Shown here in pieces: positions 1-7,098 of a stretch of DNA of 8,099 bases. Source of the DNA: Bacteroidota bacterium (lineage in GTDB: Bacteria > Bacteroidota > Bacteroidia > Chitinophagales > Chitinophagaceae); contig CANHNT010000081.1 in assembly GCA_947461985.1 (NCBI GenBank), forward strand, positions 1-8,099. Reading direction: 5' to 3'. The translations under genes and the position numbers were made by a program. Numbering within the stretch: position 1 is the first letter of the stretch; each line of letters starts with the position of its first letter. The notes below the pieces were generated by a model, which was not told the DNA's origin, did not search any database, and worked only from the letters and a program-made list of their open reading frames with translations.

Positions 1-2532
1 CTTATTTTTTAAATTCAAGTCTTTACTTACCACTTCTAACAATTCTGCACTGAATGTATTAGTCAACAAAAGTGTACTGTATAATAATTTTTTTTCATCA
101 GCAGTTGGCTCCAACATAGTCAAAGAATCCACCATGGCAAAACGACTTCTAATTTTTTTAATGCTATCAACATTAATTCCAAATATGTGTTTTGTGTTCG
201 CTTCAAAATCGATATTTATTAATTCAACCGTTTTGTCGAAATAGCGATATTTGATTGTGTGTTTTCCTGGAGTTGTTGCAAACGAATAAATTTTTGTCGC
301 ATGAATGTCACTGATATAAATAGGTTGACCATCTAACAAAATGTAACGAGGTGTGTACATCGAATGATTCACCGTTAAAACCAATGCAAACTCAGGATGT
401 GCTTGTTGTTTTTTTATTTTAATTTCTGTCAATTCATTCAAAGGATATTTTAATAAATAGTATTCATTTTTACGCAAATTGAAACGTGTTAAATGGTCGT
501 TTTTTAATTGCACATTTCCAGCATTCGCTTCCGATTTTATATAGACTGCATCTCTACTTACAATAGGATTTATTTCAATTTTGTTTTGATATGTTGCAGG
601 TACTTCCACATAAGGAATTTGAATGTCATTGGCAAAAGCTGCATTGACAGCATAGGCAGCAATGTTTACTTTTTTTACAGGTTGATTTTTGTAATCTAGG
701 GCTTTTAATTCCACAGCCATCGAATCGCCTGGCAAAGCAGATCCGGCAATTTTTTTCTCAAAATGCAATACGTTTTTCTCGGGTACAAATTTCATTTCAT
801 AAAAGTTGTCTTCAATTTTATTTTGCAAATTACTGGTCATCACAATTCGATAATCATCAGCCGAATTGTCGAGCATGGCAAATTTTAATGTATTGTTTTC
901 TCCCGATTGTATGAGTTTGTCTTTTTTATAAATTCGATAATGAATAGGCTCTGCAAACGGATAAGCAAACGAAATGATGATGCTATCGCCTGTTCGTTTT
1001 CCTTTGGCATGCATCACATCTAATTTGTTGTAAGCAATGTTTATAGAAGTCTTAAACGAATCTTTATCTATAATTAATGCATTGGTTTCAAATGGTGTTA
1101 GCTTGTAATGAAATGGTGTTGTAATTTTCTTTTTTGTGATGGTGTCAGCTCCTCTAAATGTAATGAAATAATAATTTTTATTGGTATCTTTTGAATTATA
1201 TAAATTTCGTACATGCAAAGAATCTTCTTGTTGATAAAACAACAACTTTTCTTTTTGCGTATACTTCATAAATGTTTTCACAAACACTTTTTTCTCATAC
1301 GTCATTGGGTCTACAAACGTTACTTCTAATGTATATTTCGCATTTGCTTTCAATAAACTATCCGACGGAATTTTTAACTCCATAAAATTTTCATACTCTA
1401 GGGTTGTGTCTTTTTCAAACCAGTTTAGTTTTTTGTTTTGTGTAATGGTTAGGGTATCTAAAAATAATTCTTGCACTTCATCTAACCTCAAAGTATAATG
1501 CACACGAGTGCCTTGCACCGGAAAACCATTCATGTCTTTAGCGGTTGCATAAAACGTTACATCATCACCAGCAAAAAATACTTCTGAAGGCATTTCTAAG
1601 TCATACTTATTTTTATTGAGTTCATATTCTTCCAATTTGAAACTCGTATTTTTAGCTAAGGTTCTCCCTTTTTTAGTGCACCATAATTTTACATTATAAT
1701 CTCTATCTAATTTTAAGGTATCCGGAATTTTCCATTGAAATAAATAAGCACCTGCTGATGTTCGTTTGATTTTTTTCGTATACGAAAAATTTTGCCCTTC
1801 TTCTGAAATCACTAAATGTGCTTTTTTTCGAATAGGATTACCATTTTTAAAGTTGATTAAAAATGATTTTAAATTCAAAGTATCTAAAGGTTTATAGAGT
1901 GGTTTGTCTAAAATAATATAACCTGGGGAATTTAACTCGGCATAAGTGTTGTTGTAATAGTTTGGTGTTTCAGCAGGTTTGCCACCTTCTTGAATACTGT
2001 ATTTAAAAACATAAATTTCACCTTCATACGAAATTTTTAAAAAAACTTTATTCTCTCTTAAAGACTCTTTATTAATGCTTTTTTTGTTGAAACCAAAACC
2101 ACCATATCCAGGATCATATTTTACGATTTTTCCATCAATTTCTATTTTAGCATCTTTAATTAATCGTTTATCTTTTTTAGTATTCAAATAAAGAATCACA
2201 TCTTCATCAATCACTTTAGGAGTAATGAAAAAGGGTGTTTTGAAGAAATAAGAATAGGAGATTTGATTATCATTGATAGTGGCTATTAAAAAATGCCCTT
2301 CAGGCAAGGTATCTGTTTTATAGAGATTTCTTGGATACGCTCTAAATTGTTTGGTAAACAAAAAAGAAGTGTCTCTAATGTAACCATCTTTCAATAAATA
2401 TTTAGTTTGTTCAAAATTGAGCTTGTAAACATGCACCATGGTGTCATAGTTTTTAAATTCCAATAATTTTTGAGCATTTGAAACAAAAACAACAGAATGC
2501 AACAAGGCAAAAAATAAAATGATACGTTTCAT
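1..2532 (-). CDS. Secreted macroglobulin-like (MG2-domain, alpha-2-macroglobulin-type) protein, 3' end beyond the window
   Basis: Read on the minus strand from the ATG at 2530-2532, the frame stays open for all 844 codons to the window edge, so the C-terminus is missing. The N-terminus (MKRIILFFALLHSVVFVSNAQ) is a classic signal peptide, probably cut after SNA at residue 20. The rest is beta-rich and built of immunoglobulin-like segments. Around residues 200-224 there is an MG2-like stretch (LNSPGY, then LDKPLYKPLDTLNLKSF), matching the 'DrplYkPgdtv' signature of alpha-2-macroglobulin-family proteins. A similar opening occurs near 318-345 (FFAGDDVTFYATAKDMNG), and another near 600-630 (PGDSMAVELKALDYKNQPV). 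Family members are usually long exported proteins, thought to trap proteases or protect the envelope. No thioester (CxEQ) motif lies in the visible part, but it would be expected further C-terminal. No function is shown for this lineage. I am confident of a secreted MG-domain protein, less so of the subfamily. Confidence 0.8.
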   Translation of the reverse strand, partial: MKRIILFFALLHSVVFVSNAQKLLEFKNYDTMVHVYKLNFEQTKYLLKDGYIRDTSFLFTKQFRAYPRNLYKTDTLPEGHFLIATINDNQISYSYFFKTPFFITPKVIDEDVILYLNTKKDKRLIKDAKIEIDGKIVKYDPGYGGFGFNKKSINKESLRENKVFLKISYEGEIYVFKYSIQEGGKPAETPNYYNNTYAELNSPGYIILDKPLYKPLDTLNLKSFLINFKNGNPIRKKAHLVISEEGQNFSYTKKIKRTSAGAYLFQWKIPDTLKLDRDYNVKLWCTKKGRTLAKNTSFKLEEYELNKNKYDLEMPSEVFFAGDDVTFYATAKDMNGFPVQGTRVHYTLRLDEVQELFLDTLTITQNKKLNWFEKDTTLEYENFMELKIPSDSLLKANAKYTLEVTFVDPMTYEKKVFVKTFMKYTQKEKLLFYQQEDSLHVRNLYNSKDTNKNYYFITFRGADTITKKKITTPFHYKLTPFETNALIIDKDSFKTSINIAYNKLDVMHAKGKRTGDSIIISFAYPFAEPIHYRIYKKDKLIQSGENNTLKFAMLDNSADDYRIVMTSNLQNKIEDNFYEMKFVPEKNVLHFEKKIAGSALPGDSMAVELKALDYKNQPVKKVNIAAYAVNAAFANDIQIPYVEVPATYQNKIEINPIVSRDAVYIKSEANAGNVQLKNDHLTRFNLRKNEYYLLKYPLNELTEIKIKKQQAHPEFALVLTVNHSMYTPRYILLDGQPIYISDIHATKIYSFATTPGKHTIKYRYFDKTVELINIDFEANTKHIFGINVDSIKKIRSRFAMVDSLTMLEPTADEKKLLYSTLLLTNTFSAELLEVVSKDLNLKNK

Positions 2533-2650
2533 AACTGTAAAGAAAGGGTTTAATTTTTTCTTACCATAAAATTAAGTTTATAATTTTTTCGTGAGAAAAA
2601 TGTTTGACGTGTAGCTATGATTCATTGCGATGAATAATTCCATAAAAGGC

Positions 2651-2683
2651 AAAAAAAAGACTACCAGTAAGGGCAGTCTTTTT
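2651..2683 (-). terminator. Intrinsic terminator of the DUF6089 barrel gene
   Basis: Arms AAAAAGACT (2654-2662) and AGTCTTTTT (2675-2683) pair perfectly over 9 bases. Past an A/C mismatch a further CC/GG pairing is possible, leaving a small loop. Read on the minus strand, the hairpin runs into eight consecutive T residues (complement of 2651-2658). It lies 27 bases beyond the stop codon of the minus-strand gene at 2710-3615, where a Rho-independent terminator should be. It should separate that transcript from the macroglobulin-like gene starting at 2532. Because the arms are A/T-rich at their base, the plus strand also gives a short T-run, but no plus-strand gene ends here. Confidence 0.85.
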
Positions 2684-2709
2684 ATTATATAACCAATAGA
2701 GCTGAAAAA

Positions 2710-3615
2710 TTATTTACCCAGCATGTATCTAAAACTAAACATATTTGTAAAATAAACATCTTTATAAGTTGGACTTCCTCTTTTTTGACCTGCTTTTGCC
2801 TTGGCCGTTCCTCTTTCTGGAAGTTCATCTGAACGATAACTGAGATCAGCAGACAATTGACCATTTTCTGCTAATTGAACATCATACGCTTGATAATTAG
2901 TAGACACATCGTCTAAATAATCTGTAAATGTTTTCGTTACACAAAATTCAGTAGCTACTGATAATTTACTGTTGATTCGATATTTGAATCCGAAACCTAA
3001 AGGAATGGAGATTTGCATTAAATTATATGAGTTCGCTTTCCCTTCTGTATACAACGGTTGCAAATCATGCCATTGCCCTTTATTATAGGCCATTGGGTTA
3101 AATTTAAAGCCTTGAATCCCTACAAATATGTATGGGATTAATTTGGAATATCTTTTAGCACCAGTATCAGTTGATCTGTAATCAAATCTAATAGGCAAAC
3201 TGAATTCAGTGATAAATCCAAAATCAGTTATGGGAGAACGAAAGCTTAAGTTTCGTTTTTTCATGTCATAATTATCAGATTTTGCATCATCTCCTTCTAT
3301 GTGTCCGTAAGATCCACATAATCTGATAGCTACATAATCATTTAATTCATTTCTTACTTGAAAACCAACAGCTAGATTTGATTGATTGTAAGGATTTGGA
3401 CTGGCCTTTAAATCCCCATTATAGCCCATCATACCTATATTAAGTCCTAATTCTGTTTTCTTTGGAGAAAATTTAAAACTAGTCATTTCTTTTAGTTTGC
3501 TTTTTAATTTACCTTTAAAAGCAAAGGAATTTATTTGAAATGAAAATACAAATACTATCATTAAAGATAGCTTTAAATTAATCTTACAATTAGTAAGAAT
3601 ATTCGGTGTAAACAT
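2710..3615 (-). CDS. DUF6089 family outer-membrane beta-barrel protein (PorG-like)
   Basis: The 301-residue product has a signal peptide (hydrophobic core about residues 16-29, likely cleavage after SFA at 32) followed by a predicted small beta-barrel. Family landmarks appear in order: GYNGDL (64-69), IEGDDAKS (106-113), RNLSFRSPI (121-129), PYIFVGIQGFKFNP (161-174), WHDLQPLYTEG (182-192), ISIPLGFGFKY (202-212) and KTFTDYLDDVS (228-238). The chain ends in an aromatic-rich strand (MFSFRYMLGK), as barrel proteins do. I recall these motifs from the Bacteroidota DUF6089 family, which includes PorG of the type IX secretion system. In many genomes that gene sits beside isoprenyl transferase and bamA; neither is here, so this may be a paralogue and no secretion role can be assigned. 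The ATG at 3615 is preferred because starting at Met19 would remove the basic n-region of the signal peptide. A terminator follows at 2651-2683; the glycosyltransferase lies 192 bases upstream on the same strand. Confidence 0.88.
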   Translation of the reverse strand: MFTPNILTNCKINLKLSLMIVFVFSFQINSFAFKGKLKSKLKEMTSFKFSPKKTELGLNIGMMGYNGDLKASPNPYNQSNLAVGFQVRNELNDYVAIRLCGSYGHIEGDDAKSDNYDMKKRNLSFRSPITDFGFITEFSLPIRFDYRSTDTGAKRYSKLIPYIFVGIQGFKFNPMAYNKGQWHDLQPLYTEGKANSYNLMQISIPLGFGFKYRINSKLSVATEFCVTKTFTDYLDDVSTNYQAYDVQLAENGQLSADLSYRSDELPERGTAKAKAGQKRGSPTYKDVYFTNMFSFRYMLGK

Positions 3616-3807
3616 GGTATAAATTTCTATTTAAATTAATAATTTGTGGTAGGAAATTTATTAGTTTTTTAGAATTTATTATAGCAATATTAATGCTAAA
3701 ATAGTAAATATTAAAATTTTTCAGATTAATTCTTTTAAATTAAACAATTTTTTAATATGATGATTCTCAAGAAATTAGACTATATCTATAATAATTTCCT
3801 AAAATCG

Positions 3808-4950
3808 TTATTTCAAAAAAGTATGCACAGCATTTACGACCTCTGTTACTTTTATTTCATTAATTTCTGCACGAGTGAAATTTATTTTAATTTTATTTTT
3901 TTGTATTAAAACATGTGGAGGTGTGATCAATTTGTAAAAAGAATTAATAGATGGTTGGTAGTTGGTAAATCGTTGCCACATAGTCCCGTTCGTAATTGCT
4001 ATTAAAGGAGTTTTGCTCAATATGGCCATGTGCATAGCAGCTGTGTCAGGCGAAATAACTAATTTCGATTCGGCAATCAAATCAAATAATTCGGACAAAC
4101 TAGTTTTGTTTGAATGATTAATTACTTTACTGTTTTGCAATGTCTTTTCAATCTCTGCACAAGTTGAAACGGAGTCTGGGCCGCCTACTAATATTATATT
4201 TTCAAAATGAGAAGATACTTGTTGAATGGTTGAAATAATATTTTTTACATTCCAACTTTTACTAGGAACACTTGCTAATGGAACAATTACCAATTGATTT
4301 TTTTTAGCTAGTATTTTGACAGCTTTAATTTCCTTCGGAATAGAACATCCATACACCTTTTCAACTAATTCTAAGTTTCGGAAATACTCTAGCATATAAA
4401 GGTGATTAGACTCAATTACCTGAGTTAAAAAATTATTCTGTTGTAACCAATTTGCATGATAAATATGATGCTTCATGCTCCAAGCTATTTTTTGAGAAGC
4501 CTGACTGCTCAAAACAAGCATGTCATCTAAAAATAAATTTCTTGTAAAGCAAGTAGAAATAGCTGTTTCAGCATTTAAAGAAGCAATTTCATGATAAATT
4601 AATGTTCTATAAGCTACCTCTTTCCATTTTGATTTATCAATCCAAATGACCTTTTCTGCAAATGGAAACTCCGTCTCATAATATTCTTTTAAAACCTTGT
4701 TCCCAACAAAAGAAATTGGATGAGATGCTTTTTTTTTAAAATGTTCAATCGTGTGTTGCCACAAAATAAAATCTCCAATGTCATCACATTTTACAATCAA
4801 TGTGCCAGCCTTAGGTATAGTATTCAACGACATTTCGCCAATTCGCTTCATTTCATTTTCTACATTCTTTATTAGGCTTCTATTTTTAGAAAACGATTTT
4901 ATACGTTGTAACGTTAAGGAAAAAAATAGCCGAACCCGAATTGAAAACAT
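3808..4950 (-). CDS. Glycosyltransferase family 9 (heptosyltransferase-like) protein
   Basis: The 380-residue protein has the GT9 (GT-B fold) pattern of ADP-heptose:LPS heptosyltransferases, which add sugars to lipopolysaccharide core on the cytoplasmic face of the inner membrane. The N-terminal domain opens at about residue 50 with LIVKCDDIGDFILW, matching the family's 'r.d.iGD.il' signature; D60 is the likely equivalent of the heptosyltransferase catalytic aspartate. The C-terminal, nucleotide-sugar-binding domain shows K231-S-W233, VGGPDS (255-260) and SPDTAAMH (300-307) followed by TPLIAI (314-319), all typical of the family. About 45 basic and hydrophobic residues precede the first beta-strand, more than in classical WaaC/WaaF, which start almost at once; Met34 or Met40 could be alternative starts. 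No other sugar or LPS genes are visible, so donor and acceptor are unknown. The gene is divergent from the transporter at 5093. I see no convincing promoter or terminator for it. Confidence 0.88.
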   Translation of the reverse strand: MFSIRVRLFFSLTLQRIKSFSKNRSLIKNVENEMKRIGEMSLNTIPKAGTLIVKCDDIGDFILWQHTIEHFKKKASHPISFVGNKVLKEYYETEFPFAEKVIWIDKSKWKEVAYRTLIYHEIASLNAETAISTCFTRNLFLDDMLVLSSQASQKIAWSMKHHIYHANWLQQNNFLTQVIESNHLYMLEYFRNLELVEKVYGCSIPKEIKAVKILAKKNQLVIVPLASVPSKSWNVKNIISTIQQVSSHFENIILVGGPDSVSTCAEIEKTLQNSKVINHSNKTSLSELFDLIAESKLVISPDTAAMHMAILSKTPLIAITNGTMWQRFTNYQPSINSFYKLITPPHVLIQKNKIKINFTRAEINEIKVTEVVNAVHTFLK

Positions 4951-5066
4951 ACTTGCAAGTTAATATCAACAATTCTTTTTGCCAATTATCATTTCTTTTT
5001 TTTCATTTATATAAACTCGATGATGCTGAATATATTTTCTGCCGTTTTAATTTTTATTAAATGTAT

Positions 5067-5074
5067 TATTTTTG
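5067..5074 (+). promoter_or_regulatory. Bacteroidota-type -7 promoter element for the YhhQ-like transporter gene
   Basis: TATTTTTG matches the Bacteroidota primary sigma -7 consensus TAnnTTTG perfectly. About 20 bases upstream, at 5044-5048, is GTTTT, a partial match to the -33 TTTG/TTG element. The last G lies 19 bases before the ATG at 5093, giving a leader of roughly a dozen bases, similar to the arrangement at 5983-5990. It overlaps the alternative ATG at 5072, which argues against that start. Confidence 0.6.
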
Positions 5075-5092
5075 TTTACTTTTATATTGAAT

Positions 5093-5866
5093 ATGATACA
5101 TCAAATTCTTAAAGACAAGTCGGTAAAACTATATATTTTTTTGGCTGGATTATTTAGCACGAACGCCATAGTTGCTGAGTTTATTGGAGGTAAAATTTTT
5201 TCGTTAGAAAAAACACTTGGGCTCGAACCTTTTACATTTTCACTATTCGGAGAACAAGGGCTTTCCTTTAATTTAACAGCAGGTGTTTTATTATGGCCTA
5301 TTGTATTTATCATGACCGATATTATTAATGAATATTATGGAATGAAAGGCGTTAAGTTTTTATCCTACTTAACCATTGGTCTAATTAGTTTATCATTTTT
5401 TGCAGCCTATGGGGCCATTCATTTAGTGCCTGCCGATTGGTGGGTAGGGGTGAATGCCGAAAAAGGAATTCCTGATACTCAAAAAGCCTACACTCAAATT
5501 TTTGGACAAGGCATGTGGATTATTATTGCCTCCATTGTCGCCTTTTATATTGGACAGGTTTTAGATGTTTTTATTTTTCATAAAATAAAAGAAAAAACGG
5601 GCGAAAAAAATATTTGGCTTCGCTCAACAGGCTCAACAATTATTTCTCAGCTCGTAGACAGTTTTGTTGTTATAATTATTGCTTTTAAAATAGGGCAAGA
5701 TTGGAGTTGGGGAAAAGTTGTTGCCATCGCATTAGTTGGTTATTCTTATAAATTTATTGTCGCGATATTAATAACTCCTGTTATTTATTTGGTTCATCAT
5801 TTTATAGAAAAATATTTAGGTAAAGAATTGGCTGTTCAAATGAAGGACAGTGCAATACATTCGTGA
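5093..5866 (+). CDS. yhhQ: Queuosine precursor transporter, YhhQ/VUT (DUF165) family
   Basis: A polytopic inner-membrane protein of 257 residues with about six hydrophobic segments (roughly 12-30, 61-80, 87-110, 140-162, 182-200 and 208-236). Hallmarks of the VUT family are visible: the early TNAIVAEFIGGKIF (23-36), the TDIINEYYG motif (75-83), FYIGQVLDVF (151-160) and WLRSTGSTIISQLVDS (175-190). E. coli YhhQ imports 7-cyano-7-deazaguanine (preQ0), a precursor of the modified tRNA nucleoside queuosine; related proteins take up preQ1 or queuine. Which one this protein uses cannot be told from sequence. I chose the ATG at 5093 over the in-frame ATG at 5072. The upstream ATG overlaps a perfect -7 promoter element, and the resulting MIHQILKDK start fits the family, with a short basic tail before the first membrane helix. 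No queuosine biosynthesis genes are adjacent; the gene appears monocistronic. Confidence 0.9.
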   Translation: MIHQILKDKSVKLYIFLAGLFSTNAIVAEFIGGKIFSLEKTLGLEPFTFSLFGEQGLSFNLTAGVLLWPIVFIMTDIINEYYGMKGVKFLSYLTIGLISLSFFAAYGAIHLVPADWWVGVNAEKGIPDTQKAYTQIFGQGMWIIIASIVAFYIGQVLDVFIFHKIKEKTGEKNIWLRSTGSTIISQLVDSFVVIIIAFKIGQDWSWGKVVAIALVGYSYKFIVAILITPVIYLVHHFIEKYLGKELAVQMKDSAIHS

Positions 5867-5923
5867 TAAACAATTAATTAATTTAATAATAAATCTTTTT
5901 TAAAATTTGCTCGACAAATAACA

Positions 5924-5949
5924 TTTTCAATAGATAATCTTATTGAAAA
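5924..5949. repeat. Inverted repeat (9-bp perfect arms, 8-base loop) upstream of the PaaE-like gene
   Basis: TTTTCAATA (5924-5932) and TATTGAAAA (5941-5949) are perfect reverse complements around an 8-base spacer. No T-run follows on the plus strand and the arms are nearly all A/T, so it is a poor terminator for the transporter gene ending at 5866. It sits 33 bases upstream of the -7 element at 5983-5990, a position an operator or activator site could occupy. In DNA this AT-rich, about one such repeat per window of this size could arise by chance, so its role is unproven. Confidence 0.35.
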
Positions 5950-5982
5950 CGTAAAAAATAGTATATAAAGTAATCAATCTAT

Positions 5983-5990
5983 TATCTTTG
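5983..5990 (+). promoter_or_regulatory. Bacteroidota-type -7 promoter element for the PaaE-like gene
   Basis: TATCTTTG, followed by CCG, is a perfect match to the TAnnTTTG -7 consensus and to the extended form often seen upstream of Bacteroidota genes. It ends 21 bases before the ATG at 6012, so transcription should begin about 15 bases before the gene. I see no TTG at the expected -33 position (around 5959-5963), so recognition would rest mainly on the -7 element or on a helper factor. Confidence 0.7.
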
Positions 5991-6011
5991 CCGACATTAA
6001 TAAAAAAGTAG

Positions 6012-7097
6012 ATGTCTAATCCTCAATTTCATAAACTAACTGTAAAAGATATTCGTAAAGAAACCGAAACGTGTGTTTCAGTTGCTTTTTCTATTCCTGA
6101 AGAAATAAAATCTTTATATAAATATGAAGCAGGACAATATATCACCATCAAAAAAGAAATCAATGGCGAAGAAGTTCGACGCTCCTATTCATTATGCAGC
6201 AGTCCAATTGAACAGGATTTTAGAGTAGCTATTAAACAAATTCATGCTGGTCGATTTTCTACCTTTGCTAATAAAGAACTAAAAATTGGTGACGTTTTAG
6301 AAGTGATGAACCCTATGGGAAATTTCACTACAGCAATTGACAAAAATAGTACTAAACACTATATGGCTTTTGCAGCAGGCAGTGGCATTACACCAATGAT
6401 GAGTATCATAAAAATGGTATTGGCAGAAGAACCAATGAGTAGTTTTACTTTAACTTATGGTAATCAAAATTTTTATTCAATTATTTTTAGAGAACAAATA
6501 GAAGCGTTGAAAAATAAATATATGGGACGCTTTCAAGTGTTTCATGTATTGAGCCGAGAGCGCATGGAAAGTGAAGTAAACTATGGACGTATTAATGCCG
6601 AAAAATGCGAACAACTGTTTTCTAAATTAGTGGATATGAATACCATTAATAAATACTTTTTATGTGGTCCTGAGGAAATGATTATGAGTGTTAAAGGATA
6701 TTTAGAAAGCAAAAAAGTAGCATCTTCTGCCATTCATTTTGAGTTATTTACATCTGAAGGATCAACTAAAGCAAAAGAAGCATTCCAAGAAACCCACAAA
6801 GCAGATGCTGGCAAAATGAGTATTGTAACCATCAAAGTGGATGATAGAAGCATAGAAATACCTTTGGCATTTGGAGGAGAAACTATTTTAGATGCTGCAT
6901 TGCGAATGGGTGCCGATTTACCTTATGCTTGCAAAGGGGGTGTTTGTTGCACTTGTAGGGCAAAAGTGACCGAAGGAACGGTAGCAATGGAAGTTAATTA
7001 TGCGTTAGATAAAGATGAAGTAGAAAATGGGTTTGTTTTAACCTGTCAAGCACATCCTACAAGTGAACGTGTAGTAATTGATTTTGATGCTCGATAA
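6012..7097 (+). CDS. PaaE-like ferredoxin-type reductase (FAD / NAD(P) / 2Fe-2S)
   Basis: The 361-residue length fits the PaaE group of oxygenase reductases. Domains in order: an FAD-binding barrel (about 5-105) with the R57-S-Y-S motif that holds the flavin; an NAD(P)-binding domain (about 112-235) with GSGITP (123-128) and CGPEEM (218-223); and a C-terminal plant-type [2Fe-2S] ferredoxin domain (about 272-361). The cluster ligands are C307, C312 and C315 (C-x4-C-x2-C) plus C345. An extra cysteine, C313, sits inside the loop. Such proteins pass electrons from NAD(P)H through FAD and the iron-sulfur centre to a partner oxygenase. PaaE itself serves the PaaABC(D)E phenylacetyl-CoA epoxidase. 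No oxygenase subunit is visible here, so the electron acceptor is unknown and I do not assign the symbol paaE. A perfect -7 element lies just upstream, and the start is the first ATG after it. The stop is one base from that of the convergent hexapeptide-repeat gene. Confidence 0.9.
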   Translation: MSNPQFHKLTVKDIRKETETCVSVAFSIPEEIKSLYKYEAGQYITIKKEINGEEVRRSYSLCSSPIEQDFRVAIKQIHAGRFSTFANKELKIGDVLEVMNPMGNFTTAIDKNSTKHYMAFAAGSGITPMMSIIKMVLAEEPMSSFTLTYGNQNFYSIIFREQIEALKNKYMGRFQVFHVLSRERMESEVNYGRINAEKCEQLFSKLVDMNTINKYFLCGPEEMIMSVKGYLESKKVASSAIHFELFTSEGSTKAKEAFQETHKADAGKMSIVTIKVDDRSIEIPLAFGGETILDAALRMGADLPYACKGGVCCTCRAKVTEGTVAMEVNYALDKDEVENGFVLTCQAHPTSERVVIDFDAR

Positions 7098-7098
7098 A

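Noticed and set aside
508..699. Plus-strand open frame of 63 codons.
   Set aside because: It lies entirely inside the minus-strand MG-domain gene, has low-complexity composition and no promoter; it is a shadow of the real gene.
2620..2635. Inverted repeat ATTCAT-TGCG-ATGAAT upstream of the MG-domain gene.
   Set aside because: Six-base arms are expected many times by chance in DNA of this composition, and it is not placed against a recognisable promoter.
3682..3698. Near-palindrome TAGCA ... TGCTA upstream of the DUF6089 gene.
   Set aside because: Five-base arms in very AT-rich spacer; no convincing TAnnTTTG element nearby to give it a role.
4751..5313. Small open frames opposite the glycosyltransferase and transporter genes (4751-4963 plus strand, 5101-5313 minus strand).
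   Set aside because: Each overlaps a well-supported gene on the opposite strand and shows no recognisable protein features.
5867..5923. A terminator after the transporter gene.
   Set aside because: The region has a T-run (5895-5901) but no stable GC-containing hairpin before it.
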